This document shows positions 36,516 through 44,575 of a stretch of 51,008 nt of DNA, one piece after another. Source of the stretch: Candidatus Ozemibacteraceae bacterium (GTDB taxonomy: Bacteria > Muiribacteriota > Ozemobacteria > Ozemobacterales > Ozemobacteraceae); NCBI GenBank assembly GCA_937998695.1, contig CALLCO010000116.1, forward strand, positions 1-51,008, read 5' to 3'. The notes beneath the pieces are model-generated. The model did no database searches, was not told the DNA's origin, and saw only the letters and a list, made by a program, of their open reading frames with translations. Position numbers and translations under genes: made by a program. Each line of letters opens with the position of its first letter. Position 1 is the stretch's first letter.

Positions 36516-37163
36516 ATGGCAGAGCCCCGCCCCGTCCCGGGAACCCGCCCCGACCGCTGGCTGTCGCTGTCGGTCCTGGTCCTGTCGGTGGCGGCCCTCG
36601 CCCTCACTCCCGGGTGCGGCTGCGGCCGTCAGACCACCGACCGCGCCCTGGGCCCCGCGACCGGTCCCGGGCAACCGGCGGCCGACCCCGCCCGCCCCAC
36701 CCAACCCGGCATGGGAGCCCCATCCCGGGGTCTGTCCATCCTCGAGTCGGCCTTCATCACTTCGCCCACCGAGGGGTTTGGCCGGGGCAAAGCCGGCCCC
36801 GGGGCCGGCGGGGCGGTGTCCCGGCAGGTGGGGGCCGATTTCGAACGGAAGTTCACCCAGGGCGTGGAACTGATGGAACGCGGTGATTACAGCGATGCCA
36901 TGAATCTCTTCCAGGAGATCATGACCCAGTATGCCAACACGGAAGAGGCAAGCGTGGCCGAATACTGCATGGCCGAGATCCATTTCCGCAACAAGTCGAA
37001 CCAGCTGGCTTTGCAGGCGTATCAGCGCATCGTCGAGAAATATCCCAACTCCCCCGCCGCCCAAAACGCCCGGGAAGGGATCGAATACCTCCAGACCTTC
37101 GAGGAGCACGAGAAGGAATATGTCTCCCCCGACGTGGAAGACCGCAAGCGCCGCGGGTTCTGA
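36516..37163 (+). CDS. TPR-containing probable lipoprotein (BamD/YbgF-like)
   Basis: A 215-residue exported protein. The hydrophobic signal segment (about 16-31) ends LTPGC, so C34 could be lipidated, although the residue at -3 is not ideal for a lipobox. A Pro/Gly-rich linker is followed by at least two TPR units (about 113-190: GVELMERGDYSDAMNLFQEI, AEIHFRNKSNQLALQAYQRI, VEKYPNSPAAQNA). This is the pattern of BamD and YbgF-type proteins. GGAGGAAGG precedes the ATG. It is followed by pseudopilin genes, so a pilus-assembly role (PilF-like pilotin) is an alternative. Confidence 0.7.
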   Translation: MAEPRPVPGTRPDRWLSLSVLVLSVAALALTPGCGCGRQTTDRALGPATGPGQPAADPARPTQPGMGAPSRGLSILESAFITSPTEGFGRGKAGPGAGGAVSRQVGADFERKFTQGVELMERGDYSDAMNLFQEIMTQYANTEEASVAEYCMAEIHFRNKSNQLALQAYQRIVEKYPNSPAAQNAREGIEYLQTFEEHEKEYVSPDVEDRKRRGF

Positions 37164-37629
37164 CCGGTTTCGGCGCGGCTTCACGATCATCGAGGCCATG
37201 CTCGCCCTGCTGATCGTTGGGGCGGGCATCGTACCCGTCCTCGCCCTCTTTCTGAGCGGGTCCCGCACCGTCGAGAAGGGCGGGTTGATCCTGTCCGCGA
37301 CCATCGCCGCCCAAAACATCCTCGACCGCGCCAAGAGCGATTCCTTCCTATGGGACAACATCCCCCTCACCGTCGATCTGCCCAGTGACAAATATCCCCA
37401 GTTCAGCCTGCCCCGGTTCTTCCGCGACAAGTACAAGGCCTCGGGCACGCTCGACATCTCGCTGGCTCCCGACCACACGGTGCTGGGCACCGGCGACAAG
37501 GAGACCAACCTCGTCCAGGTAACGGTCATCCTGAACTGGATCGAGAACGGGTTTCCCCGCACCACCCGCCTGGTGACCTACCGGGCCAACACCAATTCCT
37601 TCAAACTGAAAACCTCGGCCAAATTTTGA
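37120..37629 (+). CDS. Type IV pilin-like (minor pilin/pseudopilin) protein
   Basis: A prepilin with a 20-residue leader ending in RRG before FTIIEAMLALLIVG; the glutamate at +5 and the hydrophobic helix are canonical for prepilin peptidase (PilD) processing. The rest (about 120 residues) is a beta-rich head without cysteines; it resembles PilV/GspI-type minor pilins in size. I chose ATG 37120, which overlaps the TPR gene by 44 bases; no other start codon in this frame lies close to the leader. Confidence 0.8.
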   Translation: MSPPTWKTASAAGSDRFRRGFTIIEAMLALLIVGAGIVPVLALFLSGSRTVEKGGLILSATIAAQNILDRAKSDSFLWDNIPLTVDLPSDKYPQFSLPRFFRDKYKASGTLDISLAPDHTVLGTGDKETNLVQVTVILNWIENGFPRTTRLVTYRANTNSFKLKTSAKF

Positions 37630-37646
37630 ACGGGAAAGGCGGTTCC

Positions 37647-38258
37647 ATGCGACGGTCCGGATTCACCCTGGTCGAGCTGGCGGTGTCGACGGTCATCGCC
37701 GCTCTGATCGGTCTCGTGATCGTCCTCGTCTACCGAGCCAACCTCGGGACCTGGCGCTGGGGCCAGAAACACATGGAGTTCACCCAGAAGGTCCAGTTGG
37801 CTATGAAGCAGGTCTTCACCGACATCAAGCGGGTCAATCCACTCGTCTCGCAGGATGCCCGCGGCAACCTGTGGTTCCAGGGCGAGAAAATCGGCGACCT
37901 CTTCCCCAATCTCGTACGCATCTATGACACCGACAAGAACCCCGACAACGGCGGCGAGGAGATCGTTTTCTACCATGCCATCTTCACCCGTCCCGACCAG
38001 AAGATTCATGTCCGGCTGTTCCTCGAGAATGGGGCCCTGCTACGGGAAACCACCGACCCCAACGGAACCAAGCGGCGGGTCGTCGTCTCCGACCGGGTCG
38101 AGAACCTTCATTTTCTGGCCAACCCGCTCGACATCTACGAAGTGGTGGTCCAGATGACCATCATCGATGACAACGACCCGAGAATCCGTGAAGACCTGAA
38201 CTTCGGCGTCCATCTCGATACCGATCTGATCTGCGTCAAATTCATCCATTCGACGTGA
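37647..38258 (+). CDS. Type IV pilin-like (minor pilin, PilW/GspJ-like) protein
   Basis: The short leader MRRSG is followed by FTLVELAVSTVIAALIG, a textbook class III prepilin signal with E at +5. The 203-residue length and the head, with strands such as EEIVFYHAIF and IHVRLFLENGALLRET, resemble PilW/GspJ minor pilins. ATG 37647 has GGAAAGGCGG upstream; an in-frame TTG at 37626 would lengthen the leader. The stop overlaps the next gene (GTGA). Confidence 0.82.
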   Translation: MRRSGFTLVELAVSTVIAALIGLVIVLVYRANLGTWRWGQKHMEFTQKVQLAMKQVFTDIKRVNPLVSQDARGNLWFQGEKIGDLFPNLVRIYDTDKNPDNGGEEIVFYHAIFTRPDQKIHVRLFLENGALLRETTDPNGTKRRVVVSDRVENLHFLANPLDIYEVVVQMTIIDDNDPRIREDLNFGVHLDTDLICVKFIHST

Positions 38259-38881
38259 GGACGGGAGGCGGCGTGACGACGTTCGGCGGAAGGCGGGCCC
38301 CGGGAAGCGGGCCGGTCACCCGGTGGGCCCGGGGCGGGTCCGCGCAGGAGCGCCATCCCTGGCGCCCGCGGCCCACTTCCCCCGTCCTGGGGGTCGTTCC
38401 AGCCCGCGCCGGATTCATCGCCTTCTACGCCTTCATCATGCTGCTCATCCTGGGCATCTTCGGCATCTCCTATTGGCTGGTCTCTCGCCTGACCACCGAC
38501 ATGATCTTCAAGGAAGCCCACCGTATTCGGGCCCGCAACTTCGCCCAGGCCGGGATCGAGAAGGTGATGATCAACATCCTGAACCAGTACCGGCTGGGGA
38601 ACGCCAAACTCGACTACCCCGGAAAGTACACGATCGAGCGCATCGACAAGGAGTACAACGTCCAGTTCGGGGACGGACGCTACCGGGTCGAACTGGTCAG
38701 ACCCTACGTGCTTCCGGGCAGTTTCAAGGAGATGTTCGGGGTGCCGTACTACAAGAATCAGGTGCTGATAGGGTTCTACGACGTGTGGCAGGTGGTGGTG
38801 GTGGGCGAGGTGCCTGGCGCCAACATCTCGGCACGGGTCGAGACCTTGGTCAAGGTGATCCGGAATTTCGTCCAGTACTGA
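38255..38881 (+). CDS. Pilus-associated PilX-like membrane protein
   Basis: A 208-residue protein. An Arg/Pro/Gly-rich N-terminus of about 50 residues leads to RAGFIAFYAFIMLLILGIFG, a pilin-like helix lacking the +5 glutamate, as in PilX/GspK proteins. The segment after it (ARNFAQAGIEKVMINILNQY) is the usual PilX/GspK helical continuation. The GTG at 38255 overlaps the previous stop; a GTG at 38273 with GGGAGG upstream is an equally good start. Its place after two prepilins supports a tip-complex role (inference). Confidence 0.65.
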   Translation: MRTGGGVTTFGGRRAPGSGPVTRWARGGSAQERHPWRPRPTSPVLGVVPARAGFIAFYAFIMLLILGIFGISYWLVSRLTTDMIFKEAHRIRARNFAQAGIEKVMINILNQYRLGNAKLDYPGKYTIERIDKEYNVQFGDGRYRVELVRPYVLPGSFKEMFGVPYYKNQVLIGFYDVWQVVVVGEVPGANISARVETLVKVIRNFVQY

Positions 38882-38935
38882 CCGCCGCCCGGCCATCCCA
38901 TCCGGTCGTCCAACGTTGTCGTGAGGAGGGTGCCC

Positions 38936-40249
38936 ATGAACCGACTGACTATCCTGCTGGTCGCCATCGCCCTGGGGCTCGGAGCCGCCGGCCCGATCGC
39001 CGCCCAGTCGGGCGATAGCGGGCCCCGCTTCAAGGGGTTTTCCGCCAAGGTCACCGGCGACATCTACGGCCAGCCCCGGGTCTTCGACGACATCGACGGC
39101 GACGGCATGCGCGATTTGATCTTCGGGGCCACCGACGGGCAGATCCATATCTTTTCGGCCAAGGGGCATGAGATCCTGCGGCCTCCCAACTGGCCCAAGA
39201 AGGTGAACTCGCCGATCCTGTCCGAGGTCACCGTGGCCGATCTCGACAATGACGGCGAGCCCGAGGTGCTGGCCACCGCGATGAACGGGAAACTCTACTG
39301 CGTGGCCCGCAACGGGCGCGAGAAATGGTCGCTGCCCTTGCGGGGCAAGATCCGCCTGTCGGCTCCCGAAGTGGCCGATGTCGATGGGGGGGGCAACTAC
39401 AACGTCTTCGTCGGCACCGGTTTGGTCGGGGCGAAATCGGGGATGGTCAGCCGGATCGACAAGGACGGCCGTCTGATCTGGGAAGTCCCCGTCACCACCT
39501 CGGTCTCGGGGAAGATCGTCACCGCCGATCTCGATGGCGACGGCACCAAGGAGATCCTGACCAAGGACGACAGCGGCAAGGTCTACGTTATGCAACTGTC
39601 GGGAACGAACGCCCGCGGCTGGCCGATCAATACCGTGCCCAATCTCACCTGGCCCTTCGATGTGGGGGCGGGTGATGTCAATGGCGATGGCGTGAAGGAG
39701 ATCTTCACCACCACCCCCGACAAGCGGTTCCTGTTGTGGACGAACAGCGGCGATCTGCGCAGCGAGTTCAAGCTGACGGATGGGGCCCATTCCGCTCCCC
39801 GCCTGGCCGATCTGAACGGCGACGGGAAAGACGAGTTCATCATCGGCCAGGCCGACGGCACGGTCATGGTCTGCGACGAAAAGGGGAAGCCTCTGCCTGG
39901 GTGGCCGTTCGTGACCAAGCACTCGATCTACCACACCCCGCAGATCATCGACCTGGACGGCGATGGCAAGCTCGAAGTCGTGTACACCGCCTGGAACCCC
40001 GAAGGCCAGGGCAAGGAGGCCGGCTACATCATGGCCCTGACCGCCGATGGGCGGGTGCTGCCAGGGTATCCGCGCTTCATCGGCAAGGCCATCGCCCCGC
40101 TGACCTTCGCCGATCTCGATGGCGACGGCTACCTCGAGATGATCGCGGCGGGCGGCATCAACTACACCGCCGACCAGCTGCACGTCATTCCCACCCATGC
40201 CCGGGTGGCCCTGAAGATCGCCGTGCTGGGGGCGGAGGTGTCCTTTTGA
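38936..40249 (+). CDS. Secreted FG-GAP/VCBS beta-propeller protein
   Basis: A signal peptide (1-26, ending PIAAQ) is followed by about seven repeats with integrin-like Ca2+ loops: DIDGDGMRD, DLDNDGEPE, DVDGGGNYN, DLDGDGTKE, DVNGDGVKE, DLNGDGKDE, DLDGDGKLE and a last DLDGDGYLE. This predicts a seven- or eight-bladed propeller of 437 residues, exported and calcium-binding. ATG 38936 has GAGGAGGG upstream. It lies between the pseudopilin genes and a secreted TPR protein, so it may be a tip adhesin or a secreted partner of the pilus-like system (inference). Confidence 0.85.
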   Translation: MNRLTILLVAIALGLGAAGPIAAQSGDSGPRFKGFSAKVTGDIYGQPRVFDDIDGDGMRDLIFGATDGQIHIFSAKGHEILRPPNWPKKVNSPILSEVTVADLDNDGEPEVLATAMNGKLYCVARNGREKWSLPLRGKIRLSAPEVADVDGGGNYNVFVGTGLVGAKSGMVSRIDKDGRLIWEVPVTTSVSGKIVTADLDGDGTKEILTKDDSGKVYVMQLSGTNARGWPINTVPNLTWPFDVGAGDVNGDGVKEIFTTTPDKRFLLWTNSGDLRSEFKLTDGAHSAPRLADLNGDGKDEFIIGQADGTVMVCDEKGKPLPGWPFVTKHSIYHTPQIIDLDGDGKLEVVYTAWNPEGQGKEAGYIMALTADGRVLPGYPRFIGKAIAPLTFADLDGDGYLEMIAAGGINYTADQLHVIPTHARVALKIAVLGAEVSF

Positions 40250-41598
40250 CCGCCCGCCGGCTGACCCTCGGCTGGCTCGTCGCCCTGCTCGGGGTGACCG
40301 CGCTGGTGGGCCTCTTCCCTGGCCTTGTCCAGGCCCAGGATCCCAGCGACGTGATCGAATTCATGGCGGCCGGCAAGAAGGCCTATGAAAAGGGCGACCT
40401 GGCCGGGGCCGCGGTCGAATTCGAGAACGTTCTGCTGCTCGACCCCCGTCACTTCGACGCCAAAGTCTGGCTGGTGCAGATCTACATCGATCGCAAGCAG
40501 GCCGACAAGGCCCGCAAGCTGCTCGCCGAGCTGCAGCGACAGGCCCCCGGCCACGCCCGGGTGGCCGCCCTGGCCCGCCTGGTCGGCCCCGAAGGGGACC
40601 TCCCCCCGGCCCACAAGGAGAGCGACCTGGTCGTCTACGAGACCCTGACCCTGATCGGCTCGGGTACGCGACTGCGGCCGTATGGGCTGGTCGTCCCCGA
40701 AGGCAAGGTCGCCAAACCCCGACGAACCGGTGAGCAGGAAGACGAGATCGACCTCTCCCTCTCGGAGGGGGAGGGCGGGGCCGCCTCTGGGCCCGATGGG
40801 GCTCTGGCTACGATCATCGCCGACGACGGACCCCTGGGGCCGGTGTTCGAGCGGTGGGCCGAAGAGGGGCTGAACCCCGCGCTCGAAAAGTATTTCGAGA
40901 TCATCCTGGCCCGTCGTGACCTGATGTCGATGGACGACCGGGGGCTCCTGCGCAAGGGCATGGAGACCTATCAACCCAAGCTCGAGGCCAATCCCAAGGA
41001 CAACGAGGCACGCTTCTACCTCGGCATGATCTTCTACCTCAATGGGCTGTTGGAAGATGCCCGCCAGACGCTCGACCCTCTGCGCCAGGAGCAGACCCCC
41101 TATGATGGCCAGATCGCGCCCGTGCTGGCCGACCTCGACCGCAAGAAGGCGGACGAGGAGGCCCGCCTGGCCGCCATCCAGAAAGAGAAGGAGGCCCAGG
41201 AGGCCGCCCGGGCGGCCGAAAAGGCCCGGCAGGAGGCCGCCGCCATCGCCGCCAACCTGAGCGGGGCCAACAACCCGACCGCCAGCCCCGCCGGCCCCCT
41301 CAATCCGGCCGACGTCCTGCACAACGAGGGCTACGATCTGTACAAGAAGGGCCAGCTCGACCAGGCCATCGAAAAGTTCCAGGCGGCCATCACCCAGAAC
41401 GACCGGGAGCCCAAGTTCTACTACCACATGGGCCTGGCCCTCACCGACAAGGGGCTGGCCGGCAGCATCGATGCCTTCGATCGGGCCATGGAGGCCTTCA
41501 ACAAGGTCATCAGCCTCGAGCCCGGTGGCAAGATGGCCAAAGACTCCGAGGTGATGATCCGCGACATCGTGGCCGCCAAAAAGTCGCTCAAGAACTGA
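40246..41598 (+). CDS. Exported TPR protein with a coiled-coil centre
   Basis: A 450-residue protein. The signal peptide (MTARRLTLGWLVALLGV to LVQAQ) starts at a TTG at 40246, which overlaps the propeller stop (TTGA) and has GGAGG 7 bases upstream. TPR units are at about 37-105 (AGKKAYEKGDLAGAAVEFEN), then near 225-290, then an Ala/Lys/Glu coiled coil (about 300-335), then two more TPRs (NEGYDLYKKGQLDQAIEKFQ). Probably periplasmic and scaffolding. It is the last gene of the glmM-pseudopilin run. Confidence 0.75.
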   Translation: MTARRLTLGWLVALLGVTALVGLFPGLVQAQDPSDVIEFMAAGKKAYEKGDLAGAAVEFENVLLLDPRHFDAKVWLVQIYIDRKQADKARKLLAELQRQAPGHARVAALARLVGPEGDLPPAHKESDLVVYETLTLIGSGTRLRPYGLVVPEGKVAKPRRTGEQEDEIDLSLSEGEGGAASGPDGALATIIADDGPLGPVFERWAEEGLNPALEKYFEIILARRDLMSMDDRGLLRKGMETYQPKLEANPKDNEARFYLGMIFYLNGLLEDARQTLDPLRQEQTPYDGQIAPVLADLDRKKADEEARLAAIQKEKEAQEAARAAEKARQEAAAIAANLSGANNPTASPAGPLNPADVLHNEGYDLYKKGQLDQAIEKFQAAITQNDREPKFYYHMGLALTDKGLAGSIDAFDRAMEAFNKVISLEPGGKMAKDSEVMIRDIVAAKKSLKN

Positions 41599-41623
41599 GC
41601 GTGGGCTTTCCCCCGTGTCTCGT

Positions 41624-41636
41624 CAGGGCAAACGCA
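41624..41636 (+). repeat. Left arm of a 13-bp inverted repeat
   Basis: CAGGGCAAACGCA is the exact reverse complement of 41801-41813. The two arms bound a 190-bp segment. Confidence 0.8.
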
Positions 41637-41800
41637 AACCCCAAATGCCCATCCTGTGCAAAATACGCCCGAAGAGGGCCTGTGTCCCGAAGGTCATCCA
41701 TGCGGGTTTCACGGAAACTGTTTAACTGTTTGTCCGCAAGCCCATGATTCGCCAAGCTTCACCAAGCCTCGGGGCTTGAAAGGCGAGGTGTACGAAAGCC

Positions 41801-41813
41801 TGCGTTTGCCCTG
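41801..41813 (-). repeat. Right arm of a 13-bp inverted repeat
   Basis: TGCGTTTGCCCTG on the plus strand is the reverse complement of 41624-41636. No target-site duplication is visible outside the two arms. Confidence 0.8.
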
Positions 41814-41852
41814 CGGGTTTCGTGACCTGGCGTGCGGAATGAGCCGGGGGTG

Positions 41853-41861
41853 TGGTAAAAT
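41853..41861 (+). promoter_or_regulatory. Extended -10 promoter of the ABC operon
   Basis: TGGTAAAAT (41853-41861) is an extended -10 element; no matching -35 is visible. It lies about 46 bases before the ATG at 41908. Confidence 0.5.
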
Positions 41862-41872
41862 ATGCCCCGGAC

Positions 41873-41889
41873 GGGATCGGCACGATCCC
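41873..41889 (+). promoter_or_regulatory. Inverted repeat at the predicted transcription start (possible operator)
   Basis: A perfect 7-bp inverted repeat GGGATCG (41873-41879) / CGATCCC (41883-41889), 3 bases apart, sits just after the extended -10 and before the ribosome binding site. Position and symmetry suggest a repressor site or a short leader hairpin. Confidence 0.4.
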
Positions 41890-41907
41890 ATAAGAGGGTG
41901 AATCACC

Positions 41908-42618
41908 ATGGAACCGCTGCTCGACATCCGTGAGGTGAGCAAGTCCTTCGGCGCTGTTCCGGTGTTGGACCGCCTGACCCTGTCGGTCCAGCGGGGGGAG
42001 GTCTTCGGTCTCCTTGGGTTGAACGGCGCCGGCAAGACGACCTTGTTCAAGTGCGTGCTGCAGCTCCTTTTCCCGACTGGGGGAGAAGTGCACTACGAGG
42101 GCCGGCCGCTCGACCTGCCGACGATCCATGCGAAGATCGGCTACCTGCCGGAATTCTATCTGCCACCCGGCGAACTGACGGCCCGGGAATACCTGCGCCT
42201 GTTGGGATGGGCGGTGGCCAGCCCCCGCCCCGATGCGGTGGGGTTGCTGGCCAAGACAGGGCTCGATCCCGACAAACCCATCGCCGACTATTCCCGGGGC
42301 ATGATTCAGCGGCTGGGGGTGGCCATCGCTCTCCTGAAAGATCCTGAATTCCTGATCCTCGACGAGCCCACGCTCGGGCTCGATCCTCTGGTCCGACAGC
42401 GGCTGCTCGACTGGTTGCGGGAGCTCAACGGCGAAGGCAAGACCATCCTGTTGTCATCCCACGATTTCACCCAGGTCGAAAAACTGTGTCAGCGTATCGC
42501 TGTCCTGCACGACCGGAGCTTGCGCTACCTGGGTACCATCGAGGGGTTCCGGCAGAAGCACGGCGCCGCCTCCCTGGAGGATGCCTTCCTGCAGGAGATT
42601 GGAGGTAGCCATGCGTAA
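41908..42618 (+). CDS. ABC transporter ATP-binding protein
   Basis: A 236-residue ABC ATPase with Walker A GLNGAGKTT (37-45), signature YSRGMIQR (128-135), Walker B FLILDEP (148-154) and switch H185 (SSHDF). The signature form and C-terminal region fit exporters of the CcmA/NatA/gliding-motility type (Pfam ABC_tran plus ABC-2 permease). The next gene, a membrane permease, starts inside its 3' end, so the two form one transporter. The substrate cannot be told from sequence. Confidence 0.93.
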   Translation: MEPLLDIREVSKSFGAVPVLDRLTLSVQRGEVFGLLGLNGAGKTTLFKCVLQLLFPTGGEVHYEGRPLDLPTIHAKIGYLPEFYLPPGELTAREYLRLLGWAVASPRPDAVGLLAKTGLDPDKPIADYSRGMIQRLGVAIALLKDPEFLILDEPTLGLDPLVRQRLLDWLRELNGEGKTILLSSHDFTQVEKLCQRIAVLHDRSLRYLGTIEGFRQKHGAASLEDAFLQEIGGSHA

Positions 42619-43372
42619 GATCGTCGCCATGGCGGGCATCACCTTCCTGCAGGGCGTGCGCACCCAGACCTTCCGCATCGTCGGCCTCCTGTTTGTCGGC
42701 CTGCTCGGGGTCGCCTGGTTCCTGCGGGTGCTGTCGGTCGGCCAGCGGGCCATCATGCTGCGCAGTTTCGGCCTGACCGCCATGGAGATCAGCGCCCTGT
42801 TGCTGGTGGTCTTCGGCGCGGTCGCCAGCTACTACCGGGAGCGGGAGACCCGCATCCAGGCCATCCACCTTACCTACGTCTCGGCGTTCGACCACGCCCT
42901 GGGACGGCTGCTCGGCAACTTCCTCCTGGTCGGGGCCTATCTGGGGCTGGCGACGGTCGTCTGCGCCGGGGTGCTTTGGCATGAGGGGGCATGGGAATGG
43001 GCCTTTTTGCTGGGCGCCTGGTCGATCTTCCTCAAGTTGGCGGTCATCTGCGCGTTCACCGCCCTGTTTTGCAGCCTGCTGTCCTCGTCCATCTTCGCCT
43101 CTCTGATGACCGTCTTCACCTACGTGGCTGCCGAGTTTGCCGTCTATCCGCTCGCGCTCAAAAGCAAAGCCTCGACGGCGGTGCCGATGGCTGTATCTCG
43201 CACGGTCTACCACCTCCTGCCCAACTTCGACAAGCTCGACCTCAAATACCAGGCCATCCATGGTGAAACCGTGGACGGTGGGTTCCTGGCCGGCATCACC
43301 CTCTACGCGATCCTGTACATCCTGGTGGTCTTCCTTCCCACCTGGCAGGTGTTTGCGCGGCATGAGCATTGA
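42611..43372 (+). CDS. ABC-2-type transporter permease
   Basis: A 253-residue integral membrane protein with six hydrophobic segments. The ATG at 42611 has GGAGGT upstream and overlaps the ATPase stop by 8 bases. The first helix (TFRIVGLLFVGLLGVAWFL) follows a short amphipathic start, as in ABC-2 permeases, and a conserved-looking ETRIQAIHLTYVSAFDHALGR precedes helix 3. Its end overlaps the TPR gene. Confidence 0.82.
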   Translation: MRKIVAMAGITFLQGVRTQTFRIVGLLFVGLLGVAWFLRVLSVGQRAIMLRSFGLTAMEISALLLVVFGAVASYYRERETRIQAIHLTYVSAFDHALGRLLGNFLLVGAYLGLATVVCAGVLWHEGAWEWAFLLGAWSIFLKLAVICAFTALFCSLLSSSIFASLMTVFTYVAAEFAVYPLALKSKASTAVPMAVSRTVYHLLPNFDKLDLKYQAIHGETVDGGFLAGITLYAILYILVVFLPTWQVFARHEH

Positions 43373-44201
43373 ATCCCGCCTGACCCGGCACGTCTGGCCG
43401 ATCTTCGCGGCCTTGTTCGCCGCCGTGGTCGGTCTCTCGATCTGGATGCGGGACGTCTTCCCGACCGACCAGAAGCCGGTGCCGTTCGTGCCCGCGCCCG
43501 AGTATGTCGAGCGCTTGAGCGGCACCTTCCGCGCTCCGCTGGCGCAGGCGTTCTACATGAAAGGCGTGCTCGAGGTGGCGCAACAGCAGGCAAGCAAGCT
43601 CGAACAGTTGTTCGCCCTGTTCCGGCTGGCCATGCGTCTCGATCCCCGCCTGGTGAACGCCGCTTTCTTCGGAGGGATCGTGACCCCGGTTACCATCGCC
43701 GACCTGCCACGGGCGATCGCCCTCCTCGAGGAAGGAGAGCGGTTGAACCCCGGGGAATGGCGGATCCCTTATTGGATCGGCTTCTGCTACCTGGAGATGG
43801 AGGACTACGCTAAAGCGGCCGCCTATTACAAGAAAGCCAGCGAGTTGCCCGGCGCCCTCCCGTTTCTGAAGTTTTCCACGGTTCACCTGCTCAGCCGGGG
43901 AACCACGCTGGAACGGGCCCTGCAACGGACCGAGGAGCTGCTCGCCTCGGTCGACGACCCCGATTCGCGGGAATGGGTGCTTTCCCGGCAACAATGGCTG
44001 AAATCCATGATGCTGCTCGAGGACAAGAACCGCGAGTTCAAAGCCCGCTTTGGTCGTTGGCCGAACCGCCTCGACGAACTGGTCGAACAGGGGTTGATTT
44101 CAGCCATTCCGCCCGATGAGTTCGGTGAGGGCTTCCGTCTTGCCTTTCCCGGTGACCCGGAAAAGGGATATCGCGTGCGCAGCCAGGCTGCCGAGCTGTG
44201 A
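43362..44201 (+). CDS. Membrane-anchored TPR-like protein of the ABC operon
   Basis: A 279-residue protein with one N-terminal membrane helix (about 12-30) and TPR-like helices (about 80-220; AIALLEEGERLNPGEWRIPYW, DYAKAAAYYKKASELP). The C-terminal segment KARFGRWPNRLDELVEQGLI with PPDEFGEGF resembles the C-terminal part of GspG-like pseudopilins that follows 'yPt.l..Lv'. ATG 43362 lies in the last codons of the permease gene. Likely an accessory factor of the transporter; function unknown. Confidence 0.7.
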   Translation: MSIESRLTRHVWPIFAALFAAVVGLSIWMRDVFPTDQKPVPFVPAPEYVERLSGTFRAPLAQAFYMKGVLEVAQQQASKLEQLFALFRLAMRLDPRLVNAAFFGGIVTPVTIADLPRAIALLEEGERLNPGEWRIPYWIGFCYLEMEDYAKAAAYYKKASELPGALPFLKFSTVHLLSRGTTLERALQRTEELLASVDDPDSREWVLSRQQWLKSMMLLEDKNREFKARFGRWPNRLDELVEQGLISAIPPDEFGEGFRLAFPGDPEKGYRVRSQAAEL

Positions 44202-44575
44202 TGGGCCTGCCCGGGAATCCTCCTGCGGTATTTCTGACGGTGGCGGGCCAGGGAAGCGGGTTCAAAAGGTTTGGCCGTTTCGCCGGGACAGGCGAGCTCT
44301 TTCTGGTTGCCTTCAGAGACGGGGCGGGGGCATCTCCCCTTATCCCCCAGGGCTCCCCCGGCAAGGTCTTGCCGCCGCCGACCCGTTGAGGGCGTTGGGC
44401 ATGGCGCATCGCCTGGTTGGGAGGCAGCGGGCATGCTCTTGACCGACGCGGACCACCCCCCTGACCAAGCCCGCTTTTCGTTGGCCAATCAGGTTGGGGG
44501 AGGGGGCCTTTTATTTGGCTGGCCCGAACAGGAGATTGGTGGTATACTCTGCCCTGGTCCCGAGGGTACCGAACC
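44202..44575 (+). other. Non-coding gap before the starch-binding-like gene
   Basis: These 374 bases contain no convincing gene; a 63-codon frame at 44198-44389 looks like chance. Visible structure: a stem-loop TTCGCC/GGCGAG (44279-44296), a near-palindrome CGGCAAG-GT-CTTGCCG (44359-44374) and a promoter near 44543. No clear terminator for the ABC operon is seen. Confidence 0.5.
44540..44548 (+). promoter_or_regulatory. Extended -10 promoter upstream of 44576
   Basis: TGGTATACT (44540-44548) is a strong extended -10 element 27 bases before the ATG. A -35 is not clear; TTGGCT at 44515 is too far (22 bases). Confidence 0.5.

Larger units (their letters stand above)
41599..41907 (+). other. Intergenic region rich in repeats before the ABC operon
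   Basis: No gene is supported in these 309 bases. The segment is richer in A+T than its neighbours. It holds a 13-bp inverted repeat (41624-41636 and 41801-41813), a 10-bp direct repeat TGCGGGTTTC (41701-41710 and 41812-41821), nested stem-loops (TTCGCC 41748-41753 with GGCGAG 41782-41787, enclosing CAAGCC 41763-41768 / GGCTTG 41773-41778), a small GTTTC/GAAAC hairpin (41706-41718) and an extended -10 promoter near 41856. It may be a structured RNA, a MITE remnant or a regulatory leader. Confidence 0.6.

Noticed and set aside
35316-37565. Minus-strand frame of 749 codons opposite glmM and the pseudopilin genes
   Set aside because: Antisense shadow; glmM and the prepilins on the plus strand are certain.
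41624-41813. GEMM-type cyclic-di-GMP riboswitch
   Set aside because: AGGGCAAAC occurs on both strands, but the following GACGCAAAGCC segment and tetraloop are missing.
44198-44389. 63-codon frame in the gap after the ABC operon
   Set aside because: No domain, and the composition is that of the gap; it overlaps the upstream stop by chance.
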